Assembly: GCA_963573385.1 (NCBI GenBank) | Contig: CAUYLG010052136.1 | Span: 47,647 to 111,646 of the forward strand | Direction of reading: 5' to 3' | Source of the DNA: Cacajao melanocephalus | Lineage: Eukaryota > Chordata > Mammalia > Primates > Pitheciidae | Length of the DNA: 64,000 nt | In this document: positions 22,154 through 34,245 of the stretch, piece after piece | Position numbering within the stretch: the stretch's first letter is position 1 | How the letters are laid out: each line of letters starts with the position of its first letter | Made by a program: the position numbers and the translations under genes | The notes under the pieces: model-generated | Database searches by the model: none | What the model was told of the DNA's origin: nothing | The model's input: only the letters and a program-made list of their open reading frames with translations

Positions 22154-23861
22154 ATGGCATCCAAGCCTTCAAGTGAGAGAAAGAGTCGAAGTCTCACTTA
22201 AAAACTAGAAATGATTACACTTTGTGAGGAAAGCATATCAAATGCTAAGATAGGACAAAGGCTAAGTCTCTTGTGCCTAACAGCCAATCTGTGAATGCAA
22301 AGGAAAAGTTCTTGAAGGAAATTTAAAGTGCTATTCCAGTGAACATACAAATAATAAAAAAGCAGAGCAGCCATATTGCTGATAGGGAGAAAGTTTGAAT
22401 GGTCTGCATAAATCAAATTAGCCACAACATTTTCTTAAACCAAAGCCTGATCTAGAGCAAGGCACTAGTTCTCTTTAATTATATCAAGGCTGAGAGACGG
22501 GAGGAAGAAGAAAAGTTTGAAGCTAGCAGAGGTTGGTTTATGAGGCTTAAGGAAGGAAGAAACCATCTTCATAAGGTAAAAGTGTGATATGGTTAGGCTT
22601 TGTATCTCCACCCAAATCTCATCTTGAATTATAATCCCCATAATTCCCAAGTGTCAAAGGAGAGACCAAGTGGAGGTAACTGGATTATGGGCGTGATTTC
22701 CCCCATCTGTTCTTGTGATAGTGCATTCTCATGAGATCTGATAGTTTTATGAGGGGCTCTTCCCACTTTGCTCAATATTTCTCTTTCCTGTCACCTTGTA
22801 AAGAAGATGCCTTGCTTCCCCTTCACCTTCCACCATGATTGTAAGTTTCCTGAGGCCTCCTCAGCCAAGCCAAACTGTGAGTCAATGAAACCTCTTTCCT
22901 TTATAAATTATCCAGTCTTGGGCAGTTCTTTATAGCAGTATGAAAATAGACTGATACTAAGTATAAAGTGAAACAGCAAGTGCTGATGTAGAAGCTGCAA
23001 CAGGTTATGCAGAAAATCTAGCTAAGATACTTGATAAAAGTGACTACACTAAACAATAGATTTTCCATGTAAATACCTTCTTTTGGAAGAAGATGCCATC
23101 TAGGACTTTCATACCTAGAGAAGAGACATCAATGCTTGGCTGAAAACTTTTAAAGGACAGATTGACTCTTGTTAGGGGATAATGAAACTGGTAACTTTAA
23201 ATTGAGGCCATTGCTTACTTACCATTCTGAAAATTCTACAGCCCTTAAGAATTACGCTGAATCTATTTTGCCTGCACTCTGTCAACGGAATAACAAATCC
23301 TGGATGACAGCACATCTATTTAGAGCATGGTTTACTGAATAGTTTAAGCCCCCTATTGAGACTCTGTTGCGACTGGGAAAAAAAGATTTATTTCATAATA
23401 TTACTGCTCATTAATAATGTACCTAGTCACCCAAGAGCCCTGATTGAGATTTACAAGGAGATTAATATTGCTTTCTTGCCTGCTAATACAATATCTATTC
23501 TGCAGCTCATGGATCAAGGAATAATTTCAAACTTCAAGTCTTACTATTTAAGAAATATATTTCATAAGGCTAGACCTGCTTCAATGATACCTCATAGATC
23601 TAGCAAAGTAAACTGAAAACCTTCTGGAAATGATTCACCATTCTAGTTGCCATTAAGAACATTTGTGATTCATGGAAGGAGGTCAAAATGTCAACTTATT
23701 ATGATAGGAATTTGGAATAAGTTAATTCCAAGCCTCATGGATGACTTCAAGACTTTAGTGGAGGAAGTACCTGAAGATGTGATGGAAATAGCAAGAGAAC
23801 TAGAATAAGAAGTGGGACCTGAAGATGTGACTGAATTGCTGCAATATTATATAAAACTTGA
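22154..23861 (+). pseudogene. Tigger1 transposase pseudogene
   Basis: The coding stretch starts MASKPSSERKSRSLT and then meets an in-frame TAA within 20 codons. It is also split by a MaLR LTR. The longest surviving open piece (23356-23616) holds the part of the DDE-type catalytic domain around LLLINNVPSHPRALIE, where the family normally has an aspartate (LLIDNAPGH in family relatives), so a catalytic aspartate appears replaced by asparagine. Related pogo-type transposases gave rise to CENPB, JRK and the TIGD genes, but nothing here suggests domestication: stops and indels are spread throughout. Confidence 0.88.
22585..22958 (+). mobile_element. THE1-type MaLR solo LTR inside Tigger1
   Basis: It starts TGATATGGTTAGGCTTTGTA and ends near AATAGACTGATACT. 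The flanks AAGTG and AAGTA give a 5-bp target-site duplication with one mismatch. It interrupts the transposase reading frame and therefore postdates the Tigger1 insertion. Confidence 0.93.
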
Positions 23862-24197
23862 ATGGATGAGGAGTTGCTTCTTGTGGATAAGCAAAAAATA
23901 CAAACAAAAAAAGGCTTCCTGAGATGGGATCTAGTGCTGGTAAAGATTCTCTGAATATTGTTGAAATGACAGCAAAGGATTTAAAATATTAACAAAACTT
24001 TGTTGATAAAGCAATGGCAGGATTTGAGAGTACTGACTCCCAATTTTGCAAGAAGTTCTGTGGGTAAAATGCTATCAAACACCATCACATGCTATGAGAA
24101 ATCTTTCATGAATGGAAAAGTCAATTGATGTGGCCAGCTTCATTGTTGTCTTAGAAATTACTGCAGCGACCTAAACCTTAAGCAACCATCACTCTTC

Positions 24198-24477
24198 CTT
24201 TTTTTTTTTTTCCTGTCACCAAGGCGGGAGTGCGATGGCACCACCATAGCTCACTGTAACCTCTATCTCCTTGGCTCAAGAGATCCTCTTGCCTCAGCCC
24301 CTGAGTAGTTGAGACTACAGACACACACCACTATGCCCAGCTAATTTTTTTGAACTTTAGTAGAGACGAGGTCTTACTATGTTACCCAGGCAGTCTCAAA
24401 CTCTTGAGCTCAAGGGATCCTCCTGCCTCAGCCTCCCAAAGTGCTGGGATTACAGGCATGAGCCACTGCCCCTGGCC
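24198..24477 (-). mobile_element. Alu inside Tigger1, antisense
   Basis: It runs from the T-run and CTGTCACCAAGGCGGGAGTG to GAGCCACTGCCCCTGGCC. It is inserted in the 3' part of Tigger1 downstream of the transposase stop region. Confidence 0.95.
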
Positions 24478-24765
24478 TATCAACCACCACCTTCTTCAGT
24501 CAGTCGTCATCAATACCAAGGCAAGACCCTGTATAAGTAAAAATATTATGACTCACTAAAAGCTCATATGATCATTAGCATTTTTAGCAATAAAGTATTT
24601 TTAAATTGAGATTGATATATTTTTAGACATATAACTTAACAGACTGTAAACATAACTCTTTATATGCACTGAGAAACCAAAACATTTGTATCATTCCCTT
24701 TATTTTGATACTCATTTTATTGCAGTGTGAAACTGAACCTATAATATCTCTGAGGTATGCCTATA

Positions 24766-25555
24766 AGTAATTATATACAATTTTATATTGGTTTTGAGTC
24801 ATTTTATGCAGGTAAATTTGATTATCTTAATTAAATTGCAATACCTTTAAAGTCAAAGACTGAGTCTTCTTTTAACTTTTTATTTTCATAACAGTGAACT
24901 ATGGGCATGGCTCAATCCATTGACCCGTTTTGGTTCCTGATAAGAGTTTTGTTAATTTAAAGGAGAAAAATAAGGACAGTGAAGTAAGTTTTTTATAAAA
25001 CTAAATTTATTTGGTTTATAAAACAATTTAATATTATGTCCTTCCTATATCTTTTATGTCGTTACCATCTCTTTTTCTAGATGATTATAATAGATGAAAA
25101 ATTTTTATATGTTTCTATTTGTCAAAGTACAACATTGTCAATCCTGTGTCAATGTCTAACTTTTCCTTGTACTCATCTAATAATCTCAAAATCGGAGCTT
25201 ATTAAATACTTATTGTGTCACACAGACTATAGTGTCACACAATAAGTATTTAATGACTTTCTTGATAACTAATTTGTGTTGCATGGCTCATTTATTCCAC
25301 CAGTTTCAGTTGAATACCAACTCAAGTTGCTATAAATATTATTTGTATTGAAAACATACTGGTAAACACTGAAATGGGGAGGAGTTATTTTTATTCTGTT
25401 TTAGAGTGGCACAATTTCTATGGTAAAGTGACTAATATGAACTAATATGTAAAAGATTAAGAATCACTTAAGAATCATTTTCAAAGAACAGCTTTTAAAA
25501 ATGTAGTGCACTGCTGACTTGTGTAAAAATTGTTTGTGATGCTGAACTTGTTTGA
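24766..25555. other. No gene; contains one perfect inverted repeat
   Basis: No known repeat family is recognised. The inverted repeat at 25201-25254 is described separately. Confidence 0.5.
25201..25254. repeat. Perfect inverted repeat, 18-bp arms
   Basis: ATTAAATACTTATTGTGT (25201-25218) and its exact reverse complement (25237-25254) flank an 18-nt spacer. Confidence 0.95.
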
Positions 25556-25690
25556 AACTCAAATTTTTGGACCCCACCCACAGACCAACTGAATCAGGAT
25601 CTCTGGGTTTAGGAACTTTAAACTCAAACTTTAAAGTAGCTCTGCAAGTGATTAGGATGCAGATGGTTCATGGAGTTAAAAACAACCGCT
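25556..25690 (+). mobile_element. MER5-type DNA transposon fragment
   Basis: GACCCCACCCACAGACCAAC, then TGAATCAGGATCTCTGGG, matches the middle of MER5A (hAT-Charlie). Confidence 0.75.
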
Positions 25691-25694
25691 ATCC

Positions 25695-25890
25695 TAGCAG
25701 GCTGATACAGATGTAAGTTTCTATTTCAGTTCTGCCAGTTACTGGTCATTGTTTTCTGGATAAGGTTTCCAAGCATCGTTAAGTCTCAGCTTATTCTTCT
25801 ATAAAATACGGTTACCAGTAAGGCTGCTGTGGTTAAATGAGATAATGGATATAAAGAAGTATACAATGAAGGTGGTCAATAAATAGTAAT
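25695..25890 (+). mobile_element. MIR element
   Basis: TCAGTTCTGCCAGTTACTGG, AGTCTCAGCTTATTCTTC, GGTTAAATGAGATAATGGAT and GGTCAATAAATAG appear in MIR order. Confidence 0.8.
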
Positions 25891-26644
25891 TTACTTATTT
25901 TCCTTCCTTTGAAATTTCCTTGTACTTCAGTGTTGAGTAGTATAAAGAATTTTTGATTCATGTACTAGACATTGCTTTGGCTGCAGATCTCATTACTAAA
26001 CCAATCATATGTTACTAAATTTTTTTTTTTTAACTCTTGAAGCCAAAATCCTCTCACTTGCCGTTAAGTTGCAGAAGTGCAGTGCTTTGCTAATCCCCAG
26101 GCTTCTGCTTCTCCCATTCTTAACCAGCATGGGACCAAATGGAAGGATTAATGGGCTAGAAATCATTTGAGTATTGATTTCCCACTTAGTAAAATTAGGG
26201 ACTTTTTCTACATGATTTGATAGTTCTTTTCTGTTAAAAAAAAAAAAAAGTCTCATTTTTATGTCACACATAACATTGAGAAGACATTATTAAGTTCTCC
26301 AACTATTTTACCACTTGCCAATGTAGACTCCTAGATTTATGTGGAAGAAAATTATTTCAGGGAAGAAAATAAGTAAAGGATCTACTAGAATCAATTTTTA
26401 CTTGACAGTGTCATCTCTTTGACTTAGAAAAGGGATGTGGTAGAGAGAGATAGCAGCTAGAGATCTAAGGGCAGGAAAACCACACTTTGAGGAGCCTTAT
26501 CCCATATCAGAATCTCAGTAGCTCTTCCCTCTGTTTCAGCCTCACCCCTTATAAGAGTTGTTCCCAAGTGGGAGGTGAGCCCTCTTTATATATTCAGAAT
26601 ATATATAATTCAGAAATTGTGAGATTAGAAGTAAGGTATAATGC
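25891..26644. other. No recognisable feature
   Basis: A T-run (26024-26035) and an A-run (26235-26248) bracket about 200 nt of unassigned sequence. No gene is recognised. Confidence 0.45.
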
Positions 26645-27108
26645 ATTAGTTTGATAGGGCTGCCATAACAAGTACAACAAACTAGGTGGCTTAAACAGCA
26701 AAAATTTACTGTCTCGCAGTCCTGGAGGCTAGAAGTACTAGATCAAGATATCAGCAAGGTTGATGCCCTCTGAGAGCGGTGAGGATGAGTCTGTTCCATG
26801 CCACTCCCTTGCTTCTGGTGGTTTCCTGGAAATCTTTGGCATTCCTTGCCCTGTAGATGTATCATCCCAATACCCTCCTTTATCTTTTCATGGCATTCTT
26901 GTGTGTGTTTGTGTGTCCAAATTTCCTTTTTTTAAAAAAATAAGGACATCGATCATATTATATTAGAGTAAGACCCACCCTAATGACCTCATTTTAACTT
27001 GATTACCTCTACAAAGATGCTATTTCTAAGTAAGGTCACATTTTTAAATATTAGGGATTAGGATTTTAACATATCTCTTTTGGAGGACAAAATTAAACCC
27101 ATAAAACA
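26645..27108 (-). mobile_element. MLT1-type MaLR LTR, antisense
   Basis: ATTAGTTTGATAGGGCTGCC, CCTGGAGGCTAGAAGT, CCCACCCTAATGACCTCATT and TAAGGTCACATTTTTAAATA are the antisense MLT1 series. Confidence 0.75.
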
Positions 27109-27967
27109 TGGTTCACAGCATCATGAGCCAGAGGCCTTCCTGGGCAGGATCTATATAAATAGCCTGAGGGCTGAAACCAGGACAAATATACCAGCTTCTC
27201 TCAGAACAAAATGCAATTCCTGGATTTTTACCTCCTTTGAAAACTGAGTACTGATTACTTATTTTTATATTACCAGTGCTCTTTGAGTGCAACATGCTGA
27301 GTACATGTGATTCATTTTATTTTTCTTAGAAACAGAGCTCTTGAAAAACACTGTCTGGATATCTTCAGAGGGAAAAAGGAGAATCTTAATTGAATTGGTG
27401 ACACTTTGGGTCTCTCACAGAGGAAGGCAAGGTTTCAGTCAACAGCACACAGAGGATTATCCTCATTTATCCAGGACTGACAGTGTTTGTGTATTCTAAA
27501 GCTGTGCATGTAGTGAATATACAAGATAAAATTGAAATATGAATAACAGAATAGCAGTTTAGAAATGATTAAAATGTGCCCAAGCCCCAAGTTTTCTGAT
27601 AACATGATAATTTTCTAATGGTGAAAATGTTTAAGATGTATAGCCATAAAAAAGACAAAAAAAAATAAGAAACAGATATATAGCCAACTTTTAATAATCT
27701 GTATTATAGATCCATAGCAGATCTGAAGTTGGCTATATCAGGAAGTACGCGCTGGAGCACAGTTTCATAGCAGCACTCCCAGCTCACCAGCTAAGGACTA
27801 GTGACCCTACTTAAGAACAGCTGGTTAAAAGGATAGTCAAGTGAGGGGGATGTGCTGCAAGAGAATCTTGGTAAATAGAGATGCCAACAAAAGGAAGAGT
27901 CTGTCTTCTTGTTCCTTTCTGATCTGTAGAACCTGCAGGCCCACCGTAGAACTCCCACTGGAGCACA
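27109..27967. other. No gene; contains a short inverted repeat
   Basis: A perfect 13-bp stem (ATATAGCCAACTT at 27678-27690 with its complement at 27726-27738) encloses a 35-nt loop. No repeat family is recognised. Confidence 0.5.
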
Positions 27968-28489
27968 GTGGAATATGATGAGAGAATTCTTAGGAGACCT
28001 TGTCAAGGAATTTGGGGGAAGAGTATGTTTGCAAACATGAGGGAAAGTACTTATTTCTCATTTAGATATTCTGCAGGCAGAAAGCTTACTAGTGTAGCCC
28101 GTAGTAGGGCTTTAAGCCACCAAAGTGTACTTGGAAGAAATCCAATCATTTCCGAAGCTCTGTGTGAAAAGATACAGTGGTTGGGATGGGGTGCAAAACC
28201 TCTAGAGCAGCTCATACGGCCAAAGGGAAAAGAGAGAGAACCCCTACAGAGAAAAAAAGATTGCAGCAGGGATGGAGGGCTACTAGCTTTAGGACAGCTA
28301 GACACTTCTGAAAGTGAATACTCTGTCCTTATAGAGACCACCAAAACAACAGAAGCTACCAGGACAGCACACAGCCATTCCAAAATTCCAAACCACGCTC
28401 ATTCCAGAAAAGCTTTACATCTCAATCTGGTATATGGATGGTTTTGTAAGATGACCTGTGATTCTTCTGTTCCTGCTTTCTGCCCCTAA
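27968..28489 (+). other. Unassigned 173-codon open reading frame
   Basis: An ATG-started ORF begins MEYDERILRR and ends VPAFCP before TAA. I recognise no domain, no transmembrane segment and no signal peptide. It is basic and Ser/Thr-rich in its C-terminal half (QLDTSESEYSVLIETTKTTE). No repeat family that I know covers it, no promoter or splice framework is visible, and base composition is like the flanks. It is most likely a chance ORF in an old unrecognised repeat or ERV fragment. It is listed because its length is unusual for this AT-rich window. Confidence 0.2.
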
Positions 28490-28919
28490 TTTCAGAGAAA
28501 CAGACCTAGAAAGAGGGAGGGGAAGAGTAAAAGAGCATGCCATACTTTACCTTCTCCCCTCCTACTTTAACCAGACAAATCTATGTTTTAATTATTAAAA
28601 GTAACTACAAAGTTAAATGGTCTGTCCAGGATGGCATTAAAGAAAATGAGAGAGAAAGGTTTAAGATAGCATGGTTGGTGACAATAATTAGAAGAAACCA
28701 AGTAGTTTAAGTTTTACAATGCTCTGTCTTATAAACACTCTTGAACCAAAAAATCATCCTATTATTGGAAGAGATCTTCAGGGTTGAAATGCTACACATA
28801 ATTGAAGACTACTTCTTAGACCAAGACCTTAAAAACTTCTTTACTGACTATTCCCAATGTGTGGCACTGGTAATCATTAAAGAATCATTGTATTGACTAT
28901 TAAACATCTAGGGATCCCC
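28490..28919. other. No recognisable feature
   Basis: Neither a gene nor a named repeat is seen. Confidence 0.45.
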
Positions 28920-29195
28920 TGTTGTAAATCGAGTTAATAAAGCATTTATTTAACAAATATATATTGATTGCCTATTATGAGGCAGATGCTATAGTAGGTG
29001 TTGGCAGTATAAATATGAAGAACACATTGTGTGTGTGTATTTATATACAGCTAATTAAACTTCAGCCAGAGAAGTACTATACTAGAGGGTTGATAGAAGT
29101 ATGGTGGTATCTCCCATGAGGAAGCAGTTAGCCTCCTTGGAAATGAGTGGTCTTCACAGAAAGTATGGCATTTGACCTACTTCTTGGAGGAGATG
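28920..29195 (-). mobile_element. L2 3' end, antisense
   Basis: TTATTTAACAAATATATATTG, GCCTATTATGAGGCAGATGC and later GGCATTTGACCTACTTCTTG fit antisense L2. Confidence 0.6.
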
Positions 29196-29617
29196 CATAT
29201 TAAGCCTATTAAATCCATATCAGCCTTTAACACCTTTGCTCAGATTAGTTTCTTGGGCTGTTTTTCCACCTGGCGAGCAGATAAGAGTAGTACAGGAAAG
29301 TTCTGATGAAAGGAAGAAGTGCCAGAGAGAGACGGCCTTGCAAGAAAAGAAGCCTGTGAGGCAGAACTCCCTGAGTATCCTAAGTACCAGCGATTTAGGG
29401 AAGAAGATTGCTGCCAGAAGTGCAGGAAATCAAAATTCTGACCTAGATCATTTGACTTATGTCTTCCCTGGTTCTATGAATATATCTCGGGGGTCCTTTT
29501 ATAATCACATTTTATTTACCCGGCAAGATTAATCAGTGACCAGATGAGACAGTCACTGACTCTTATGGTTTTACAATTTGAAACAATTTGTACAAATGTG
29601 TAGAGAGACATGTAGAC
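29196..29617. other. No recognisable feature
   Basis: The 98-codon frame at 29236-29532 shows no known motif and is not supported as a gene. Confidence 0.4.
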
Positions 29618-30000
29618 CATTGGTCTCCAGCCTTTTTGGCACCAGAGACTCATTTTTTGGAAGAAAATTTTTCCACAGGTTGGGATGGGGGAGCGGAAGT
29701 TGGATGTCATGGGGTTGGATGTGTCTGGGGGTTGGTTTCAGGATGAAACTCTTCCACCTCAGATCATCAGGCATTAGTTAGATTCTCATAAGTAGTGTGA
29801 AACCTAGATCCCTTACATGAGCAGTTCACAATAGGGTTCACACTCCTATGAGAATCGAATGTGTGGCTGATCTGATGGGAGGAAGAGCTCAGGCAGGTGG
29901 TAATGCCCATTCACCGCCACTCACTTCCTGCTGTGTGGCCTGGTTCCAAACAGGCCACAGACCAGTACCTGTCTGCAGCTGGGGGGTTGGGGACCCCCAG
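29618..30000. mobile_element. MER1-type DNA transposon (hAT-Charlie)
   Basis: The ends are inverted copies (CATTGGTCTCCAGCC at the left; the right end reads GGTTGGGGACCCCCAG). The body shows CAGGATGAAACTCTTCCACC, AGATTCTCATAAGTAG and CACACTCCTATGAGAATC. An 8-bp duplication flanks it (ATGTAGAC at 29610-29617 and TTGTAGAT at 30001-30008, two mismatches), as expected for hAT elements. Confidence 0.85.
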
Positions 30001-30008
30001 TTGTAGAT

Positions 30009-30699
30009 CAGTAAAACAAGGGCTGATAGAGTTGCTAATGCAAGCCTCAAAATGAGTAAATGAGCAAATACAGAAGTATGTAAGGGATCTAGTTCATGTA
30101 TACAGATGTTCTCTTCATCCTTGTATCTCTGAAGTTTTGATGATTCTACTTTGTATTTTTAACAGTTCCCATTTTAATGAGGTGTGTAATTGAGTGTTAG
30201 TTGTGTGATTTGGAGCAAGTCTCTGAGAGATCCCTTTTTAAAAAAATAATCCCAAACTAGAAGATTGGGCTAAATTACTACTGTGATTCTTTTCAAAGCT
30301 ATCTTAATTTACAACTATTTGAAGTTACTTCAATCAGTGCTAATGGTACCATAGTTGCAGATTTGAAGCACTGAGATACAATTCACTTATTTAAAAACTA
30401 CTTGGTAAGGGTTTATTGGGAGGATTTCCAGATAAAGTATGGGACACCTAGTTACATTTGCATTTCACATAAAGAATGAAGATTTTTAATGTAAGTATGT
30501 TTCATAAAATATTTGAATATTCAAAAATATATAAATATACTTAAAATATTTGTTCTCCATTTGAAATTAAAATTTAACTATGTGTTCTTTTAAAATTTGT
30601 TTTCAAAATCTAGCATTCTTACATCTGTGTTAGTTTCAGCATAGTGACTAGGCTCTGTGGAAGCAAAAATGGTGAATCAGTCATAGATCCTTCAGTCTA
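30009..30699. other. No recognisable feature
   Basis: AT-rich, with no gene or named repeat. Confidence 0.5.
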
Positions 30700-31150
30700 G
30701 AGGGGCAAATGAGAGTCAAATATTAATAATGATATTACAAAGTAAAAAGTGATGAGTTCATGAAAAATATACTAAGATAGTGCTATAAAAGTTTGCAGGA
30801 GGGAGAAATTACTTCCAGTCACAAAAGCAAGAGAAGAACTTGAGCTGGGCTGAGAAAGATGGCAGGATCAAGGCTTGTGAATATGGTGGGAGGGAAGAGT
30901 AAGGGCATTTCCAGTAGATTGAATGGCTTGAATAAAAGCATGGAGGTGGGAAAGCACAGAGGAAGAGAAGAGAGCTAGTTATTTGCTTTAACTGTGGCCT
31001 GATTGGGTAAAGGGAAATTAAAGCAGAAAATACTAGAAAGGGAAGGCAGAGCCATACCAAGGGAGCTAGAGGTAGGAGGGATGAAGGCTAGAAATCTGAA
31101 TAAGCTAAAAGAATTTGATTTGATGCTTGAAGGTTTTTGATCCAGGGTGA
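30700..31150 (-). mobile_element. L2 fragment, antisense
   Basis: GAACTTGAGCTGGGCTGAGA, GGGCATTTCCAGTAGATTG, AAAGCATGGAGGTGGGAAAG and GCTTGAAGGTTTTTGATCCA follow the antisense L2 order. Confidence 0.65.
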
Positions 31151-31284
31151 CATTGCAGACCAATAGCGACAAGAGAGAGTGTAAAGAATCATCCCAAATG
31201 AGTCACTTCCAACAAAAACTTGGGCTGTTAGTGTTGTTTTTAACACATAGCTTAAGAAATTTATTAGGTGAAAAGGAAATACAG

Positions 31285-31505
31285 GTAAGTGGGAAAATCA
31301 CAAGTTTAGGTATGAAAAGATTCTGGGTTCAAATCCACATTCTCCTTCTGTATGATGTTATTTCCTATCTGAAACTCAGTTTCCTTGCATATAAAAAAAG
31401 ACTACAGATGCTCTTATTATGCTTGGAAGTTATAAGTACCACTATATACCTGGCACATATTAGGAGCTCACTAAATACTAATTGCCATGAGTTATTATTT
31501 ACTTA
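31285..31505 (+). mobile_element. MIR element
   Basis: TTCTGGGTTCAAATCCACAT, CTGAAACTCAGTTTCCTTGC and ACCTGGCACATATTAGGAGC are MIR landmarks. Confidence 0.85.
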
Positions 31506-32340
<835 letters not shown>

Positions 32341-32354
32341 AAGATTCATTCTGG

Positions 32355-34064
32355 ATAATTGCCCTTGTTTCTGACTTTTTTTCTCTAGAATTCTATCTCA
32401 GTTGTCTCTTTGTCCATTAAAATAGGCCACAATGATTGATGATAAATTTGTTCTTTGAGATGGCACCTAGAGGAACAGTTATCCAAAATGTTCTGTGCCC
32501 TGTCAAAGGCTGAAATAGCTACCATTGCTGAAATTATGTGTTTATAGAAAATGCCTCCCTATTTTGGCATTTTTCTTTCAAAAATGAATTATCACCACCA
32601 GTACCTGCTTTTATTCATATCTTTTCTCCTCAACCTCATTGTTGAGTATCTAAAATAGATTTGCAATGGAAGAACTACTCATTCCCTTGTCTTCCCATTC
32701 CAGGCCTGTAGCTTTCTTTCAAACTTATTCCTACGCACAGCACAACACGAGCTGTGTCTTAGGTTTATTCTCATACTTTGTATTCAGAGTCAATAAACTT
32801 GGTAAGTGCACAGCTGTGACACAGTAGGATTCCTACAGGCTTTAAGCAAATGTACGTGATTTTATCAGTCCCAGAAGACTAGCCCTTGAGTGATTTGCTT
32901 GGGTAACATTTTTGGCAGTGCTTCTTTCTTTGTTTTTATTAATATTCTGGATTCATGTTTGTGAGACTCTAAAATTTATTTCAAATTAAATAAAGGTGAC
33001 CTTCCCCTTCGCCAAGCAGAACCTCCCATGAGAATCATGAATCCTGTTGAGGCCAATTATAGCTATCACTTGTTAACTATTGGAGTACCTTCAGTCTTAA
33101 AATAACTACTAGAAAATTAAGACTGCAACATGAAGGAAGAACAGAATGGTCAGGCATATCACCCATTTTTAATCAAATGATTTGGTTTAGGACTTGATAA
33201 CCTGGTTAGTACTTGAGCACTGAGAGACATTTTGAATTTAAAGTAAGTTGGAGAAAATGAAGGAAGTTAAATCACAGAGCATAGAAATACAATCAATTAT
33301 ATTCGGAACAGAAACACCCTGGGCTCAATGTCTGGAAACAGTGAGAAGATTAGGCTGCTTAAGAACTCAGCTCTTATTTGTTTCCGTGGCCTCCACCTGC
33401 AAGAGGACACTCTCTTGTCCCAGTGAGACTGACATGAGAATCACAAGACCACTGCCCTCTATCTCCTCTTTTCTCCAAGTCTTAGACCATGATGGGATTC
33501 ACTAACATCATTCATGCTTCAGAAATAATACATCAGAGTGATCTCCTCTTTTCTTCTCATCTTTCTGCCTCTGTAGAAAAGGGAGAATTTCACTGTTTAC
33601 CTCGGGAAACATGAAAGTTAATGATAAATATGAATGATGGATGAAGCAAGCATTGAAAGCTATAAAGTTGAAAGTAGGACCTAATACTTTGTAGTAACAT
33701 GTGCTCCTTTTTAAAAGAAAACACACATGAGTCATTTTAGAAAGGTTAATTTCTGCTACCTGTCAAAAATATTCTCAGAATAATTACAGAGAAAAATTGC
33801 AACAAAACACTAGAGGCACCACTGGTAAAAGAAAACTGTATATGCTTGTCTTTCAGTCAGGAAAGAATAATATCTACTTGATCGAAATGACTTTTTCCTC
33901 AGAAACTGTAGTACTGGCTCCTAGAAAACAGAGAATTTAAACTACTATTTCTCAGAATGTTTTCTTTACATGACCCAAAGATAGTTTCCCTCCATAAGAA
34001 AACATCCCCGTGTTTGTTTTCAAGTTGTCATCAACACAAAGCAATAGTACATTCACTTATAATG
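32355..34064. other. No gene or named repeat
   Basis: I see only short chance ORFs, for example 33248-33505, and no recognised element. Confidence 0.45.
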
Positions 34065-34245
34065 TGTTTCCAGCTTTTCAAAGCATTTTCACTTGTTTCT
34101 CAATTGTTTATTACAATAATAGCCTTGGGTTGACATTATTATCTTCATTTTATAAATGAGGCAACTCAGATTCAGACATTAAGGGACCTTCTTAATATAC
34201 TTAGCTTATAGTGACAGAACCAAGGCAAAACCAAAAGTCCTTGCC
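34065..34245 (-). mobile_element. MIR, antisense
   Basis: TGACATTATTATCTTCATTT and then TATAAATGAGGCAACTCAGA is the antisense MIR core. Confidence 0.7.

Larger units (their letters stand above)
21751..24763 (+). mobile_element. Tigger1 DNA transposon, nearly full length
   Basis: Both terminal inverted repeats are visible (TAAGCATATCTTGTTTTATT at the left, TATCTCTGAGGTATGCCTA at the right), with TA target dinucleotides outside (21749-21750 and 24764-24765). The body carries a dead pogo-like transposase. A MaLR LTR (22585-22958) and an Alu (24198-24477) inserted later. Without them the element is about 2.36 kb, close to the usual Tigger1 length. Confidence 0.95.
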
